Source: Bordetella pertussis 18323 (GTDB lineage: Bacteria > Pseudomonadota > Gammaproteobacteria > Burkholderiales > Burkholderiaceae_B). From it: a DNA stretch of 64,000 bases. The notes beneath the pieces are model-generated. The model did not search any database, was not told the DNA's origin, and was given only the letters and a program-made list of their open reading frames with translations. The stretch spans positions 2,790,001-2,854,000 of the forward strand of contig NC_018518.1 of NCBI RefSeq assembly GCF_000306945.1, given 5' to 3'. The position numbers and the translations under genes are program-made. Positions 23,382 to 31,752 of the stretch are shown one piece after another. Each line of letters starts with the position of its first letter. Positions within the stretch are counted from its first letter, which is position 1.

Positions 23382-23804
23382 ATGCTCTGGGTCAAGACTT
23401 TCCACATCGTGTTCATTGCCGCCTGGTTCGCCGGCCTGTTCTACCTGCCGCGCATCTACGTCAACCTGGCGCAACAATCCGATCCGGCGATCCAATCCTG
23501 TCTGCTCGGCATGGCGCGCCGCCTCTACCGCTTCACGACGCTGCTGGCCATCCCCGCCATCGTGCTGGGTCTCTGGCTGTACGTGGGCTACCGGATCGGC
23601 ACCGGCCCGGGCAATGCCTGGATGCATGCCAAGCTGCTGTTCGTGCTGCTGATCATCGGCTACCACCATGCCTGCGGCGTCATGCTGCGCAAGTTCGAGC
23701 AGGGCCGCAATGCCCGCACGCACAAGTTCTATCGCTGGTTCAACGAAATCCCCGTTGTGCTGCTGTTGATCGTGGTCACGCTGGTTGTCGTCAAACCCTT
23801 TTGA
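23382..23804 (+). CDS. hemJ: HemJ-type protoporphyrinogen oxidase (CopD-like, UPF0093)
   Basis: This 140-aa inner-membrane protein has four transmembrane helices. It begins MLWVKTFHIVFIAAWFAGLF, with the conserved histidine of HemJ proteins, followed by YLPRIYVN and a second conserved HAKLLFVLLIIGYHHAC. HemJ oxidises protoporphyrinogen IX in heme synthesis. The frame is open to an ATG at 23334, but the ATG at 23382 gives the family-typical N-terminus and length. It stands between the prp operon and an rRNA methyltransferase and is probably independent of both. Confidence 0.85.
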   Translation: MLWVKTFHIVFIAAWFAGLFYLPRIYVNLAQQSDPAIQSCLLGMARRLYRFTTLLAIPAIVLGLWLYVGYRIGTGPGNAWMHAKLLFVLLIIGYHHACGVMLRKFEQGRNARTHKFYRWFNEIPVVLLLIVVTLVVVKPF

Positions 23805-23833
23805 TTTCCGCGCCAGCGATGGCCTGAACCTGT

Positions 23834-25225
23834 ATGCCCACCGATGATAAAGCGCGTCCGCGCAAGACGCTGACGATCAAGAAAACCGCGCCAGCCGCCC
23901 CCTCGGCCGACGACGAGGCGCCCAGGCGCAAGCGCATCGGCGCCCGCGCGCGCCTGGTGGCGCAGATGGAGCGCGCCAAGGAGCAGCAGCACGCGCCGCG
24001 CCGGAAAGCGCCGCGCCAGGATGCCGCGCACCAGGATGACGCCCCGCGCCGCCGCCCGCGCGCTCCGCGGGAAGCCGAAATCTTCCCCGTATACGCCCCC
24101 TGCCCCCAGGGCATCGAGGAAGCCCTGGCCGCCGAAATGCAGGCGCTGGGCTTCGAGGATGCCCGTGCAGGCCGCGCCGGCTGCGCCTTCAGCACCGACT
24201 GGGCCGGCGTGCAGCGCGCCAACCTGTACTCGCGGCTGGCGACCCGCATCCTGGTCCAGGTCGCGCAGGCCGACATCGGCCACGAGGACGATATCCTCGA
24301 CCTGGCGCGCAGCGTGCCCTGGGAACGCTGGTTCGGTCCGGACGAGACCCTGCGCGTCGATACCTCGGCCATCAAGAGCCCGGTCAAGAGCCTGCAGTAC
24401 TGCAACCTGCGCGCCAAGGACGGCATTTGCGACCGGCTGCGCGAAGTCGAAGGCGCGCGGCCCGACATCGACACCGTAAGGCCCGACGCCCGCGTACACC
24501 TGTTCCTGTCCGGCACCACGGCCACGCTGTACCTGGACACCTCGGGCGAGTCCCTGTTCAAGCGCGGCTGGCGCCTGGACAAGGGCGAGGCCCCGCTGCG
24601 CGAAAACCTGGCCGCCGGCATGCTGGCGCTGGCCGGCTGGGATCCGGCCGAACCCTTGCTGGACCCGTTCTGCGGCAGCGGCACCATCCTCATCGAAGCG
24701 GCCTGGATCGCCCTGGGCGTGCCGCCCGGCATTTCGCGCCCGTTCGGCTTCGAGCGGCTGCGCAATCACGACGCGCGCCGCTGGCAGGACCTGAAGGCCG
24801 ACGCCCGCACGCGCATCCAGACCCAGCTCGAGACCCCGCTGTTCGGCTACGACCTCGATCCGCGCGCCATCCAATACGCGCAGGCCAACGCCGAACGCGC
24901 CTGGCTGACCGCCGATACCATCCGTTTCGAAGTGGGCGACGCGCGCCACCTGGCGGCGCCGGCCGACCACGGCTGGATCGTCACCAATCCGCCCTATGGC
25001 GAGCGCATGGAAACCGAGGACGACTCCGAAATGTGGCGCGACTGGGCGGCGTGCCTGAAACGCCAGTTCGCCGGCTGGCAGGTGCACGTGATCTCCAGCG
25101 ACATGACGCTGCCGCAGCGCCTGCGCCTCAAGCCGCTGCGCCGCGTGCCGCTGCACAACGGCGCGCTGGACTGCCGCCTGTTCGGCTTCGAGCTGGTGCC
25201 CGCCAGCTACCGCAAGCCGGCATAA
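23834..25225 (+). CDS. THUMP-domain class I SAM RNA methyltransferase (RlmL-like)
   Basis: This 463-aa protein has a basic, low-complexity first 80 residues, then a THUMP domain (about 85-230), then a Rossmann methyltransferase. Motif I is LLDPFCGSGTILIEAA and motif IV is VTNPPYGERME, as in the N-terminal half of E. coli RlmKL, which makes m2G2445 in 23S rRNA. It corresponds to RlmL without the RlmK half. The basic N-terminal extension probably binds RNA; that is inference. Confidence 0.9.
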   Translation: MPTDDKARPRKTLTIKKTAPAAPSADDEAPRRKRIGARARLVAQMERAKEQQHAPRRKAPRQDAAHQDDAPRRRPRAPREAEIFPVYAPCPQGIEEALAAEMQALGFEDARAGRAGCAFSTDWAGVQRANLYSRLATRILVQVAQADIGHEDDILDLARSVPWERWFGPDETLRVDTSAIKSPVKSLQYCNLRAKDGICDRLREVEGARPDIDTVRPDARVHLFLSGTTATLYLDTSGESLFKRGWRLDKGEAPLRENLAAGMLALAGWDPAEPLLDPFCGSGTILIEAAWIALGVPPGISRPFGFERLRNHDARRWQDLKADARTRIQTQLETPLFGYDLDPRAIQYAQANAERAWLTADTIRFEVGDARHLAAPADHGWIVTNPPYGERMETEDDSEMWRDWAACLKRQFAGWQVHVISSDMTLPQRLRLKPLRRVPLHNGALDCRLFGFELVPASYRKPA

Positions 25226-25356
25226 GCGCCGGCCCGCGCGCCACGCGGCGTTGTAAAAGCGCCGCAACAATGCCCCACTATCGTCATGGCTGGGGCCCCT
25301 GCGGCGCCGAATTGGGGCATTATCACCACAGGCATCGCGCATTTTGCACCACGGGC

Positions 25357-25397
25357 TTGCATGCGTTCAGGGTTAACCCTATAATCGGGGTTAACCC
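25357..25397 (+). promoter_or_regulatory. Promoter with two GGGTTAACCC palindromes
   Basis: TTGCAT (25357-25362), a 17-bp spacer and a perfect TATAAT (25380-25385) form a strong sigma-70 promoter for the 60-aa gene at 25439. Perfect palindromes GGGTTAACCC lie at 25370-25379, filling the spacer next to the -10 box, and at 25388-25397, over the expected transcription start. Their centres are 18 bp apart. This is the arrangement expected for repressor sites; the regulator is unknown. Confidence 0.75.
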
Positions 25398-25438
25398 TAG
25401 TAGCGCGAACACATGCACTGGCCTTGGAGCCTACCGCG

Positions 25439-25621
25439 ATGAACCCGAATACCTTCCGCCTGACCGACGAACTCGAACGCCAACTGATGCTGCAAGCCAT
25501 GGAAGACCAGTTCCGCCCGCGCCCGATGCGCGCGCTGGCTGCCGGGCTGCGCAAGCTGGCCGACGGCATCAAGTCGGTCGCCGGCAAGAGCGGCTCGAAG
25601 GCCGCCCACTCGGCCGCCTGA
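25439..25621 (+). CDS. Small basic protein of unknown function (60 aa)
   Basis: This 60-aa protein starts MNPNTFRLTDELERQLMLQ behind a GGAG ribosome-binding site and ends in an alanine-, serine- and lysine-rich tail (SGSKAAHSAA). The middle is predicted to be an amphipathic helix (MRALAAGLRKLADGIKSVAG). There is no signal peptide or membrane segment. A strong promoter with two operators in front and two terminators behind make it a monocistronic unit, which argues that it is a real, regulated gene. I do not recognise the family. Confidence 0.75.
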   Translation: MNPNTFRLTDELERQLMLQAMEDQFRPRPMRALAAGLRKLADGIKSVAGKSGSKAAHSAA

Positions 25622-25667
25622 GCAGGCCCCGAGCGCAAGACAGCAAAGATTTTTAGTTTTCCCCTTG

Positions 25668-25718
25668 GGGGCTGCAAAGCCCCTTTTAAGACCCGCTCTA
25701 AACCAGCGGGTTTTTTTT
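25668..25718 (+). terminator. Tandem Rho-independent terminators
   Basis: Two consecutive hairpins follow the 60-aa gene: GGGGCT/AGCCCC with TTTT (25668-25687) and ACCCGCT/AGCGGGT followed by eight T residues (25691-25718). The second is a textbook intrinsic terminator. Confidence 0.9.
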
Positions 25719-25753
25719 GGCCGGGATCCTGGCTTGCTGGATAATACCGGCCC

Positions 25754-26479
25754 ATGAATGCCACCCATGACCTCCAGTCGACCCCCAGCCGCCTGCGGCG
25801 CTTCGCCTGCATGATGTACGAAGGCGTGTTGCTGTTTGGCGTCGTCTTCATCGCCAGCTACCTGTTCGATACCCTGACCCAGAGCAAGCACGGCCTGATG
25901 CTGCGCGACGGGCGCCAGGTCTGGCTGTTCCTGGTGATCGGCCTGTACTTCGTGCTGTGCTGGCGCCGCCGCGGCCAGACCCTGCCCATGAAGACCTGGA
26001 ACATCCGCCTGGTCGACCGCGACGGCCAGCCGCCCTCCACGCCGCGGCTGGTCCTGCGCTACGTGCTGGCATGGCCGCTGCCCCTGGGCGCCGCCGCGCT
26101 GGTCTGGCTGGCCTCGTCGCTGACCGGCTGGCGCTCGGTCGATATGTTCATCGTGCTGGCGCCATTCGCCATTTTCGCGTGGAGCTGGGTCGATCCGGAC
26201 GGCCAGTTCCTGCACGATCGGCTGCTGGGCACCCGGTTGCGCAATGCCCCCCGGGCGCCGCCCGCGCCGTCGCGGGGACATAAGCGTCACAACGCCGTCA
26301 CGGTTCCTTCACGGAGGCGTAATCGCGGGATGGTTTCATCCTTGGGCAATGACAGCCCGAATGGAAGCGACCGTGACCGAGATCCATCCCACGCATTGGC
26401 GCACGCTGTGGATTTCCGACATTCACCTGGGAACGGCCGGATGCAAGGCCGAATTCCTGCTCGATTTCCTCGACCATAA
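25754..26479 (+). CDS. RDD-family membrane protein with an abnormal C-terminal tail
   Basis: The first 170 residues are an RDD protein with about three transmembrane segments. The arginine and aspartate motifs are in SRLRRFACMMYEGVLLF, GQTLPMKTWNIRLVDRDG and VDPDGQFLHDRLLGTRL. Family members normally end soon after that last motif. Here the frame continues for about 75 low-complexity residues and overlaps the next gene by 131 bp. A one-register shift between about 26,245 and 26,275 would end the protein at TAA 26,281, so a small indel near the C-run at 26,246-26,252 is suspected. The function of RDD proteins is poorly known; some transport ions. Confidence 0.75.
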   Translation: MNATHDLQSTPSRLRRFACMMYEGVLLFGVVFIASYLFDTLTQSKHGLMLRDGRQVWLFLVIGLYFVLCWRRRGQTLPMKTWNIRLVDRDGQPPSTPRLVLRYVLAWPLPLGAAALVWLASSLTGWRSVDMFIVLAPFAIFAWSWVDPDGQFLHDRLLGTRLRNAPRAPPAPSRGHKRHNAVTVPSRRRNRGMVSSLGNDSPNGSDRDRDPSHALAHAVDFRHSPGNGRMQGRIPARFPRP

Positions 26480-27221
26480 CGATTCGGACACGCTGTACCT
26501 GGTGGGCGACATCGTGGACGGCTGGCAGCTGCGCAAGCACTGGCACTGGCCGCGCGCCCACAATGACGTGGTCCAGCGCATCCTGCGCAAGGCGCGCAAC
26601 GGCACCCGGGTGGTGTTCGTCCCCGGCAACCACGACGAATTCGCGCGGGAGTTCGCGGGCTTCGCTTTCGGCGATATCGAGATCCTGGACGAGGACGTCC
26701 ACGTCACGGCCCAGGGCGTCAAGCTGCTGGTGCTGCACGGCGACCAGTTCGACGGCGTCATCCAGCACAGCAAATGGCTGGCCCACCTGGGCGACTCGCT
26801 CTACCAGACCGCGCTGTGGCTGAACCACCACTTCAACCGGCTGCGCCACCGGCTGGGCCTGCACTACTGGTCGCTGTCGCAATACCTCAAGCACAAGGTG
26901 AAGAACGCGGTGGCCTTCATCACCGATTTCGAGGAAGCGCTGGCCGGCGAAGCGCGCCGGCGCGGGCTGGACGGGGTGGTATGCGGCCATATCCACCAGC
27001 CGGCGTTGCGCCAGGTGGACGGAATCCTCTACTGCAACGACGGCGACTGGGTGGAAAGCCTGTCGGCGCTGGGCGAAACCCACGAGGGCCAGCTGCAGCT
27101 GCTGGACTGGGCCGCCTGCATGGCCGAACGCGGCAACGACCCCGCGGCGGCCCGGCCGCGGCGCTCGCTGAGCCTGCCCGCCCTGCCCTCGGCCTTGCGC
27201 CGCCAGGGCCGCCACCCGTAA
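26349..27221 (+). CDS. UDP-2,3-diacylglucosamine diphosphatase-like metallophosphoesterase (LpxH family)
   Basis: This protein of about 290 aa carries the five metallophosphoesterase blocks: SDIHLGTAG, VGDIVDGWQL, PGNHDEFAR, VLHGDQFD and CGHIHQPALR. The extra residues and spacing resemble LpxH2-type or YbbF-like enzymes that hydrolyse UDP-diacylglucosamine to lipid X, but the substrate is not provable from sequence. The C-terminus is a basic, proline-rich tail. The start is uncertain: ATGs at 26349 and 26361 are both in frame, and neither has a clear ribosome-binding site because they lie inside the tail of the preceding frame. Confidence 0.82.
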   Translation: MTARMEATVTEIHPTHWRTLWISDIHLGTAGCKAEFLLDFLDHNDSDTLYLVGDIVDGWQLRKHWHWPRAHNDVVQRILRKARNGTRVVFVPGNHDEFAREFAGFAFGDIEILDEDVHVTAQGVKLLVLHGDQFDGVIQHSKWLAHLGDSLYQTALWLNHHFNRLRHRLGLHYWSLSQYLKHKVKNAVAFITDFEEALAGEARRRGLDGVVCGHIHQPALRQVDGILYCNDGDWVESLSALGETHEGQLQLLDWAACMAERGNDPAAARPRRSLSLPALPSALRRQGRHP

Positions 27222-27236
27222 TAACCCTTATACGTC

Positions 27237-27254
27237 CCCGTTAGGGATACGGGG
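27237..27254. repeat. Short inverted repeat in the 137-bp gap before the acyl-CoA synthetase
   Basis: CCCCGT and ACGGGG are separated by 6 bases and can form a hairpin without a T run. The gap otherwise holds nothing I can assign. Confidence 0.35.
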
Positions 27255-27358
27255 ATGTTGCAGTTCACGGCCCTCTCAGTCATGCTTGCAGTTGGGGCAA
27301 CCGGCTCCTCGCAACGCCACCCATTCCATCGTTGCCACCGAGCTCAGACCATAGGGCC

Positions 27359-29023
27359 ATGAACGACCAATACGAGGCGCTGTACCAAACCTTCCGCTGG
27401 CTGGTTCCGACCCAGTTCAATATCGCGGACGCCTGCTGCCACCGCTGGGCCGCCAGCAGTCCGGACGCACGCCGTATCGCCATCTACTACGAAGACGAAG
27501 CGGGCAACCGCGAGGTCTGGACCTACGCGCGCCTGGCCGAAGCCGCCAACCAGCTGGCCAATGGCCTGGTGAAGATGGGCGTGGAGCGCGGCGACCGCGT
27601 GGGTGTGGTATTGGGACAACGTCCGGAGACCGTCGTCGCCCACATGGCGATCTACAGCGTCGGCGCCGTGGTACTGCCGCTGTCGCCCCTGTTCGGCCCG
27701 GAGGCGCTCGAATCGCGCCTGCGCGACGCCGACGCGCGGGTGGCCATCGTGGACTACGCCTCCAGCGCCAACCTGCTGGCCATCAGCGACAACTGCCCCA
27801 ACCTGCACCAGATCATCGGCATCGGCTTCGCCGACGAGCGGGTGCTGCCCTGGCGCAGCCTGCTGGCGCGCCAGCCGAACGAATTCAAGATGGTGGCCAC
27901 GCGCGCGTCCGACCCGGCCATCCTGATGTACACGTCCGGCACCACCGGCGCCCCCAAGGGCGCGCTGCTGCCGCACAGCGTGCTGATCGGCAACCTGCCC
28001 GGCTTCGTCGCGTCCCAGGACTGGTTTCCCCGGCCCGGCGACGTCTTCTGGTCGCCGGCGGACTGGGCCTGGACCGGGGGCATGATGGACGCCCTGCTGC
28101 CGACCCTGTATTTCGGCCACCCCATCGTCGGCACGCGCGGGCGCTTTACGCCGGAACGCGCCTTCGAGCTGATGGAGCGCTACCAGGTCACCAATACCTT
28201 CCTGTTCCCGACCGCGCTGAAGATGATGATGAAGTCGGTGCCCGAGCCGCGCGGCCGCTACCAGCTGGCGCTGCGCAGCATCATGAGCGCCGGCGAAAGC
28301 GTGGGCGAAACCGTGTTCGAGTGGTGCGAGCAGGCGCTGGGCATCACGCCCAACGAGATGTTCGGCCAGACCGAGCTGAACTACGTGGTGGGCAACAGCA
28401 ACCGGCGCTGGCCGGCGCGCCCCGGCAGCATGGGCCGGCCCTATCCGGGCCATCGGGTCGCCGTCATCGACGAAGCGGGCCGGCCGGTCAAGCCCGGCGA
28501 AACGGGCGAAGTGGCGCTCAACCGGTTCGATATCCACGGCTTCCCCGATCCGGTGCTGTTCCTGGGCTACTGGCGCAACGAGGCTGCGACCGCCGCGAAG
28601 TTCACGGACGATTGGTGCCGCACCGGCGACCTGGCCAGCATCGACGCCGACGGCTACCTCTGGTATGCCGGACGGGCCGACGATGTGTTCAAGTCGGCCG
28701 GCTACCGGATCGGCCCGGGCGAGATCGAGAACTGCCTGCTGGGCCATCCCGCGGTAGCCAATGCGGCGGTCGTGCCCAAGCCCGACGCCGAACGCGGCGC
28801 CCTGGTCAAGGCCTATGTGGTGCTGACGCCCGAGTACCAGGGCCGCGACCCGGACAGCATCACCCAGGTGCTGCAGGAGCACGTGCGCGACCGCCTGGCT
28901 CCCTACGAATACCCCAAGGAAATCGAATACGTCGATGCCTTGCCCATGACCACTACCGGAAAAATCCAGCGCGCCGTACTGCGCCGCCGCGAGGCCGAAC
29001 GCGCCAGCGGCGCTCACTCCTGA
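27359..29023 (+). CDS. AMP-dependent acyl-CoA synthetase (acetyl-CoA synthetase-like)
   Basis: This 554-aa protein has the AMP-binding P-loop YTSGTTGAPKGALL, the adenylate motif FGQTELNYVVGN, the GRADDVFKSAGYRIGPGEIE hinge, and the catalytic lysine region TTTGKIQRAVLRRREAE. The pattern resembles medium-chain or acetyl/propionyl-CoA synthetases of the ACSM type. It activates a carboxylic acid with ATP and CoA; the exact acid is unknown. It ends 11 bp before the carbonic-anhydrase-like gene. Confidence 0.9.
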   Translation: MNDQYEALYQTFRWLVPTQFNIADACCHRWAASSPDARRIAIYYEDEAGNREVWTYARLAEAANQLANGLVKMGVERGDRVGVVLGQRPETVVAHMAIYSVGAVVLPLSPLFGPEALESRLRDADARVAIVDYASSANLLAISDNCPNLHQIIGIGFADERVLPWRSLLARQPNEFKMVATRASDPAILMYTSGTTGAPKGALLPHSVLIGNLPGFVASQDWFPRPGDVFWSPADWAWTGGMMDALLPTLYFGHPIVGTRGRFTPERAFELMERYQVTNTFLFPTALKMMMKSVPEPRGRYQLALRSIMSAGESVGETVFEWCEQALGITPNEMFGQTELNYVVGNSNRRWPARPGSMGRPYPGHRVAVIDEAGRPVKPGETGEVALNRFDIHGFPDPVLFLGYWRNEAATAAKFTDDWCRTGDLASIDADGYLWYAGRADDVFKSAGYRIGPGEIENCLLGHPAVANAAVVPKPDAERGALVKAYVVLTPEYQGRDPDSITQVLQEHVRDRLAPYEYPKEIEYVDALPMTTTGKIQRAVLRRREAERASGAHS

Positions 29024-29034
29024 AGACCTTCGCA

Positions 29035-29556
29035 ATGCCGATTTACCAGCTCGACGACCTGATCCCCGCCATCGACCCCAGCGCCTATCTGGCCGACAGC
29101 GCCGATATCATCGGCAACGTCACCCTGGAGGCCGGCGTGAGCATCTGGTCGCAAGTCTCCATCCGCGGCGACAATGCGCCCATCCTGGTGCGCAGCGGCA
29201 CCAACATCCAGGAAGCCAGCGTGCTGCACGTGGACGCCGGCTGCCCGATGACCGTGGGGCCCAACGTCACCATCGGCCACCAGGCCATGCTGCACGGCTG
29301 TACCATCCATGAAGGCGCCCTGGTGGGCATGCAGGCCATCGTCCTGAACAACGCCGTGATCGGCCGCAACTGCCTGATCGGCGCCGGCGCCATCATCCCG
29401 GAAGGGCGCATCATTCCCGACAACTCGCTGGTCATCGGTATCGGCAAGATCGTGCGCGAACTCAGCGCCGAGGAAATCGCCGAGATGCAAGCCAACAATC
29501 GCCACTATGTCGAGCGCGGCCAGCACTACAAGACCGCGCTCAAACGCATCGGCTGA
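29035..29556 (+). CDS. Gamma-class carbonic anhydrase family protein (YrdA/PaaY-like)
   Basis: This 173-aa protein is a left-handed beta-helix hexapeptide-repeat protein. Metal-ligand histidines are visible in SVLHVDAG and NVTIGHQAMLHGCTIHEG, with the conserved Arg and Asp in SIRGDNAPI. YrdA homologs bind zinc and are grouped with gamma-carbonic anhydrases; PaaY relatives are thioesterases, which would suit the acyl-CoA synthetase just upstream. Confidence 0.88.
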   Translation: MPIYQLDDLIPAIDPSAYLADSADIIGNVTLEAGVSIWSQVSIRGDNAPILVRSGTNIQEASVLHVDAGCPMTVGPNVTIGHQAMLHGCTIHEGALVGMQAIVLNNAVIGRNCLIGAGAIIPEGRIIPDNSLVIGIGKIVRELSAEEIAEMQANNRHYVERGQHYKTALKRIG

Positions 29557-29605
29557 CGGGTCGCGGGCGCCCCGGCGCCCCTGGGCAATCGGCTAAGATT
29601 CCACT

Positions 29606-30520
29606 ATGACCGATCTGCTCAAGAAATACCTGTTCGAAGACCGCTCCGTCCGCATCCAGGCGGTTCGGCTGCATGAGACCTGGCTGCAAGCCCAGGTCAA
29701 CCACCAGCACCCGCCCGCCGTCACCCGCCTGCTGGGCGAGCTGGTGGCCGCCTCGACGCTGCTGGCCGCCAACATCAAGTTCGACGGCTCGCTGGTGCTG
29801 CAAATCCAGGGCGATGGCCCGCTGGCCCTGCTGGTGGTCGAGTGTCGCTCCGACCTGAGCCTGCGCGCCACCGTCAAGGTCCGCGAAGGGCAATCCATCC
29901 CCGATAACGGGACGATGCAAAGCCTGCTCAATGCCAACGGCAACGGCCGCTTCATGGTGGTGCTGGATCCGCAACGCAAGGTGCCCGGCCAGCAGGCTTA
30001 CCAGGGCATCGTGCCGCTGGAAGGCGAAACCGTCGCCGAGGCGCTGGGCCACTACATGAAGGCGTCCGAGCAACTGGACACGCAGCTGTGGCTTGCCGCC
30101 GACGAGCAGCATGCCGCCGGCCTGCTGGTCCAGCGCCTGCCCGACCATGGCGGCACCACCCAGGGCGACGCGGCCGAAAGCTGGAGCCGCGCCACACACC
30201 TGGCCGCCACGCTGCAGCCGGCCGAACTGCTGGCGACCGACACCGACACGCTCATCCACCGACTGTACTGGGAAGAGCCCCTGATGGCGTTCGAGCCGCA
30301 CGCCGTGCGCTGGTTCTGCCCCTGCACGCGCGAGCGGGTATCGAGCATGCTGCGCTCGCTCGGCCAGGCCGAAGTCGAATCGATTCTTGCCGAACAGGGC
30401 CGGGTCGAAGTGTCGTGCGACTTCTGCGGCAAGCCCTACGAATTCGACAAGGTGGATTGCGCCGGCCTGTTCGCGCCCAATTCCCCCATGCCGGAACAGG
30501 ACCCGCCCACGGTGCACTGA
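29606..30520 (+). CDS. hslO: Redox-regulated chaperone Hsp33
   Basis: This 304-aa protein has the Hsp33 N-terminal fold and the zinc-binding redox switch near the C-terminus with the CXC and CXXC pairs, WFCPCTRERV and VSCDFCGKPY. Oxidation of these cysteines activates its holdase activity in the cytoplasm. Family-typical length. The gap to the TadE-like gene is 76 bp. Confidence 0.95.
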   Translation: MTDLLKKYLFEDRSVRIQAVRLHETWLQAQVNHQHPPAVTRLLGELVAASTLLAANIKFDGSLVLQIQGDGPLALLVVECRSDLSLRATVKVREGQSIPDNGTMQSLLNANGNGRFMVVLDPQRKVPGQQAYQGIVPLEGETVAEALGHYMKASEQLDTQLWLAADEQHAAGLLVQRLPDHGGTTQGDAAESWSRATHLAATLQPAELLATDTDTLIHRLYWEEPLMAFEPHAVRWFCPCTRERVSSMLRSLGQAEVESILAEQGRVEVSCDFCGKPYEFDKVDCAGLFAPNSPMPEQDPPTVH

Positions 30521-30596
30521 CGGCGCCCGTGACGGCCGCGGCCCGCGTACTAGCCACAATCGACGCGCGCGGCGGCGCCCGGCACACTGGGCGGCC

Positions 30597-31349
30597 ATGG
30601 AACACGCCGCCGCCGTCCCGCCCCCACGCCACGCAGGCACAGCCGCCCTCGAATTCATGCTGGCCGGCATGCTCTTGCTGGCAGCGTCCATCGCCACCGT
30701 CGAAACCATGTATTGGCACCAGATGCGCCACCTGGCCTATCTGGCGCTGATCGAGGCGGCACGCGCCGGCGCCACCTCGCACGGCGAACCCGGCGCCATC
30801 GCGCGGGCCTTTGCCCGCGCCATGAGAGCGCGCCATGCGGCAGGCCAGCCCGGCCAGGCCGCAACCCGCCAGCAGCATGCCTGGAACCGCCAGCAGGCGC
30901 GCACCGGCCTGCCGGCCTGGCGCATCGCTATCCTGCAGCCCGGCCCGACGGCGTTCGCCAACCATGGCGTCGCCAACCGGGGCCTGCGCCGCCCGCCCCG
31001 CATCCGCAACGACTACCAGGCCGAACAACACGCGCAGCGCCTGGCCCAGGGCTGGCCGGGCGGAGCCGGGCCGCGCTCGGGGCTGGACATTTTCCAGGCC
31101 AACACGCTGCGGCTGCGGCTGGTCTACCGCCTGGCGCCGCTTTCACCCTGGCTGGGCGCCCTGCTCAGGGCGTCCGCTGCGCTGGCCCAGGCTTGCGCGC
31201 GGCCCGCCTGGCGGCAGGGCCTGCTGCCGATACGGCTCGAACTGGAAATGGACATGCAATCCGATCCGGCGCTCTGGCCGGCCCGGCCCGATGTCTCCTA
31301 TGGCGACGCGCGGGACTGCGACGGCCTCACCGCTGCGGCGTCAGGATAG
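30597..31349 (+). CDS. TadE-like pilus assembly protein, orphan
   Basis: This 250-aa protein starts MEHAAAVPPPRHAGTAALEF. The AALEF motif followed by one hydrophobic helix (MLAGMLLLAASIATVETMYW) and an ARAGAT segment is the pattern of TadE/TadG pseudopilin-like proteins, whose Glu after the leader marks the prepilin-like site. The remainder is alanine- and arginine-rich and unfamiliar. No other tad genes are in the window, so the partner machinery must be elsewhere. It converges with and overlaps the cupin gene by 23 bp at the 3' end. Confidence 0.65.
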   Translation: MEHAAAVPPPRHAGTAALEFMLAGMLLLAASIATVETMYWHQMRHLAYLALIEAARAGATSHGEPGAIARAFARAMRARHAAGQPGQAATRQQHAWNRQQARTGLPAWRIAILQPGPTAFANHGVANRGLRRPPRIRNDYQAEQHAQRLAQGWPGGAGPRSGLDIFQANTLRLRLVYRLAPLSPWLGALLRASAALAQACARPAWRQGLLPIRLELEMDMQSDPALWPARPDVSYGDARDCDGLTAAASG

Positions 31350-31728
31350 CCTCGCCGCGATTCTTCAATAGAAAAACCAGGAACCGGGCCGGCTCGGCGG
31401 CGCTGGCATTGCGTCCTATGGTGTGCACATCGTCCGGTCCCTCGTGGAAGGTCTGCCCCGGACCCAGGGTGACGGGCTGGCCGCCGCGCACGCCCATCAC
31501 GATCGAGCCCTGCAGCACATAGACGAATCCGTGCGCATTGTGGCGATGCACGGGATCGGCGCCGCCGGGCGGGTAGTCGACCACGATGACCGCCACCTCC
31601 TTGCCGGGATAGTCCTGCAGCGGCTGCGTCATCAGCGGCGTCACGCTGGGTTGGGGCGGCCCCTCCCCGGCGGCCGCCGTGCCGGTGGCCAGGCATAGCG
31701 CCAGGCAGAGCATTGGAAAACGGGACAT
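31327..31728 (-). CDS. Periplasmic cupin-domain protein
   Basis: This 133-aa protein has a signal peptide (MSRFPMLCLALCLATGTAAA) and one cupin barrel. Metal ligands are in DPVHRHNAHGFVYVLQG and a second histidine in GQTFHEGPDDVHTIGRN. It probably acts in the periplasm as a small dioxygenase, sensor or isomerase; the substrate is unknown. It is the last gene of a three-gene minus-strand set with the AhpD-like and NAD(P)-binding genes. Confidence 0.85.
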   Translation of the reverse strand: MSRFPMLCLALCLATGTAAAGEGPPQPSVTPLMTQPLQDYPGKEVAVIVVDYPPGGADPVHRHNAHGFVYVLQGSIVMGVRGGQPVTLGPGQTFHEGPDDVHTIGRNASAAEPARFLVFLLKNRGEAILTPQR

Positions 31729-31752
31729 GATTCGCTCCTTGCGGGCCGGGGC

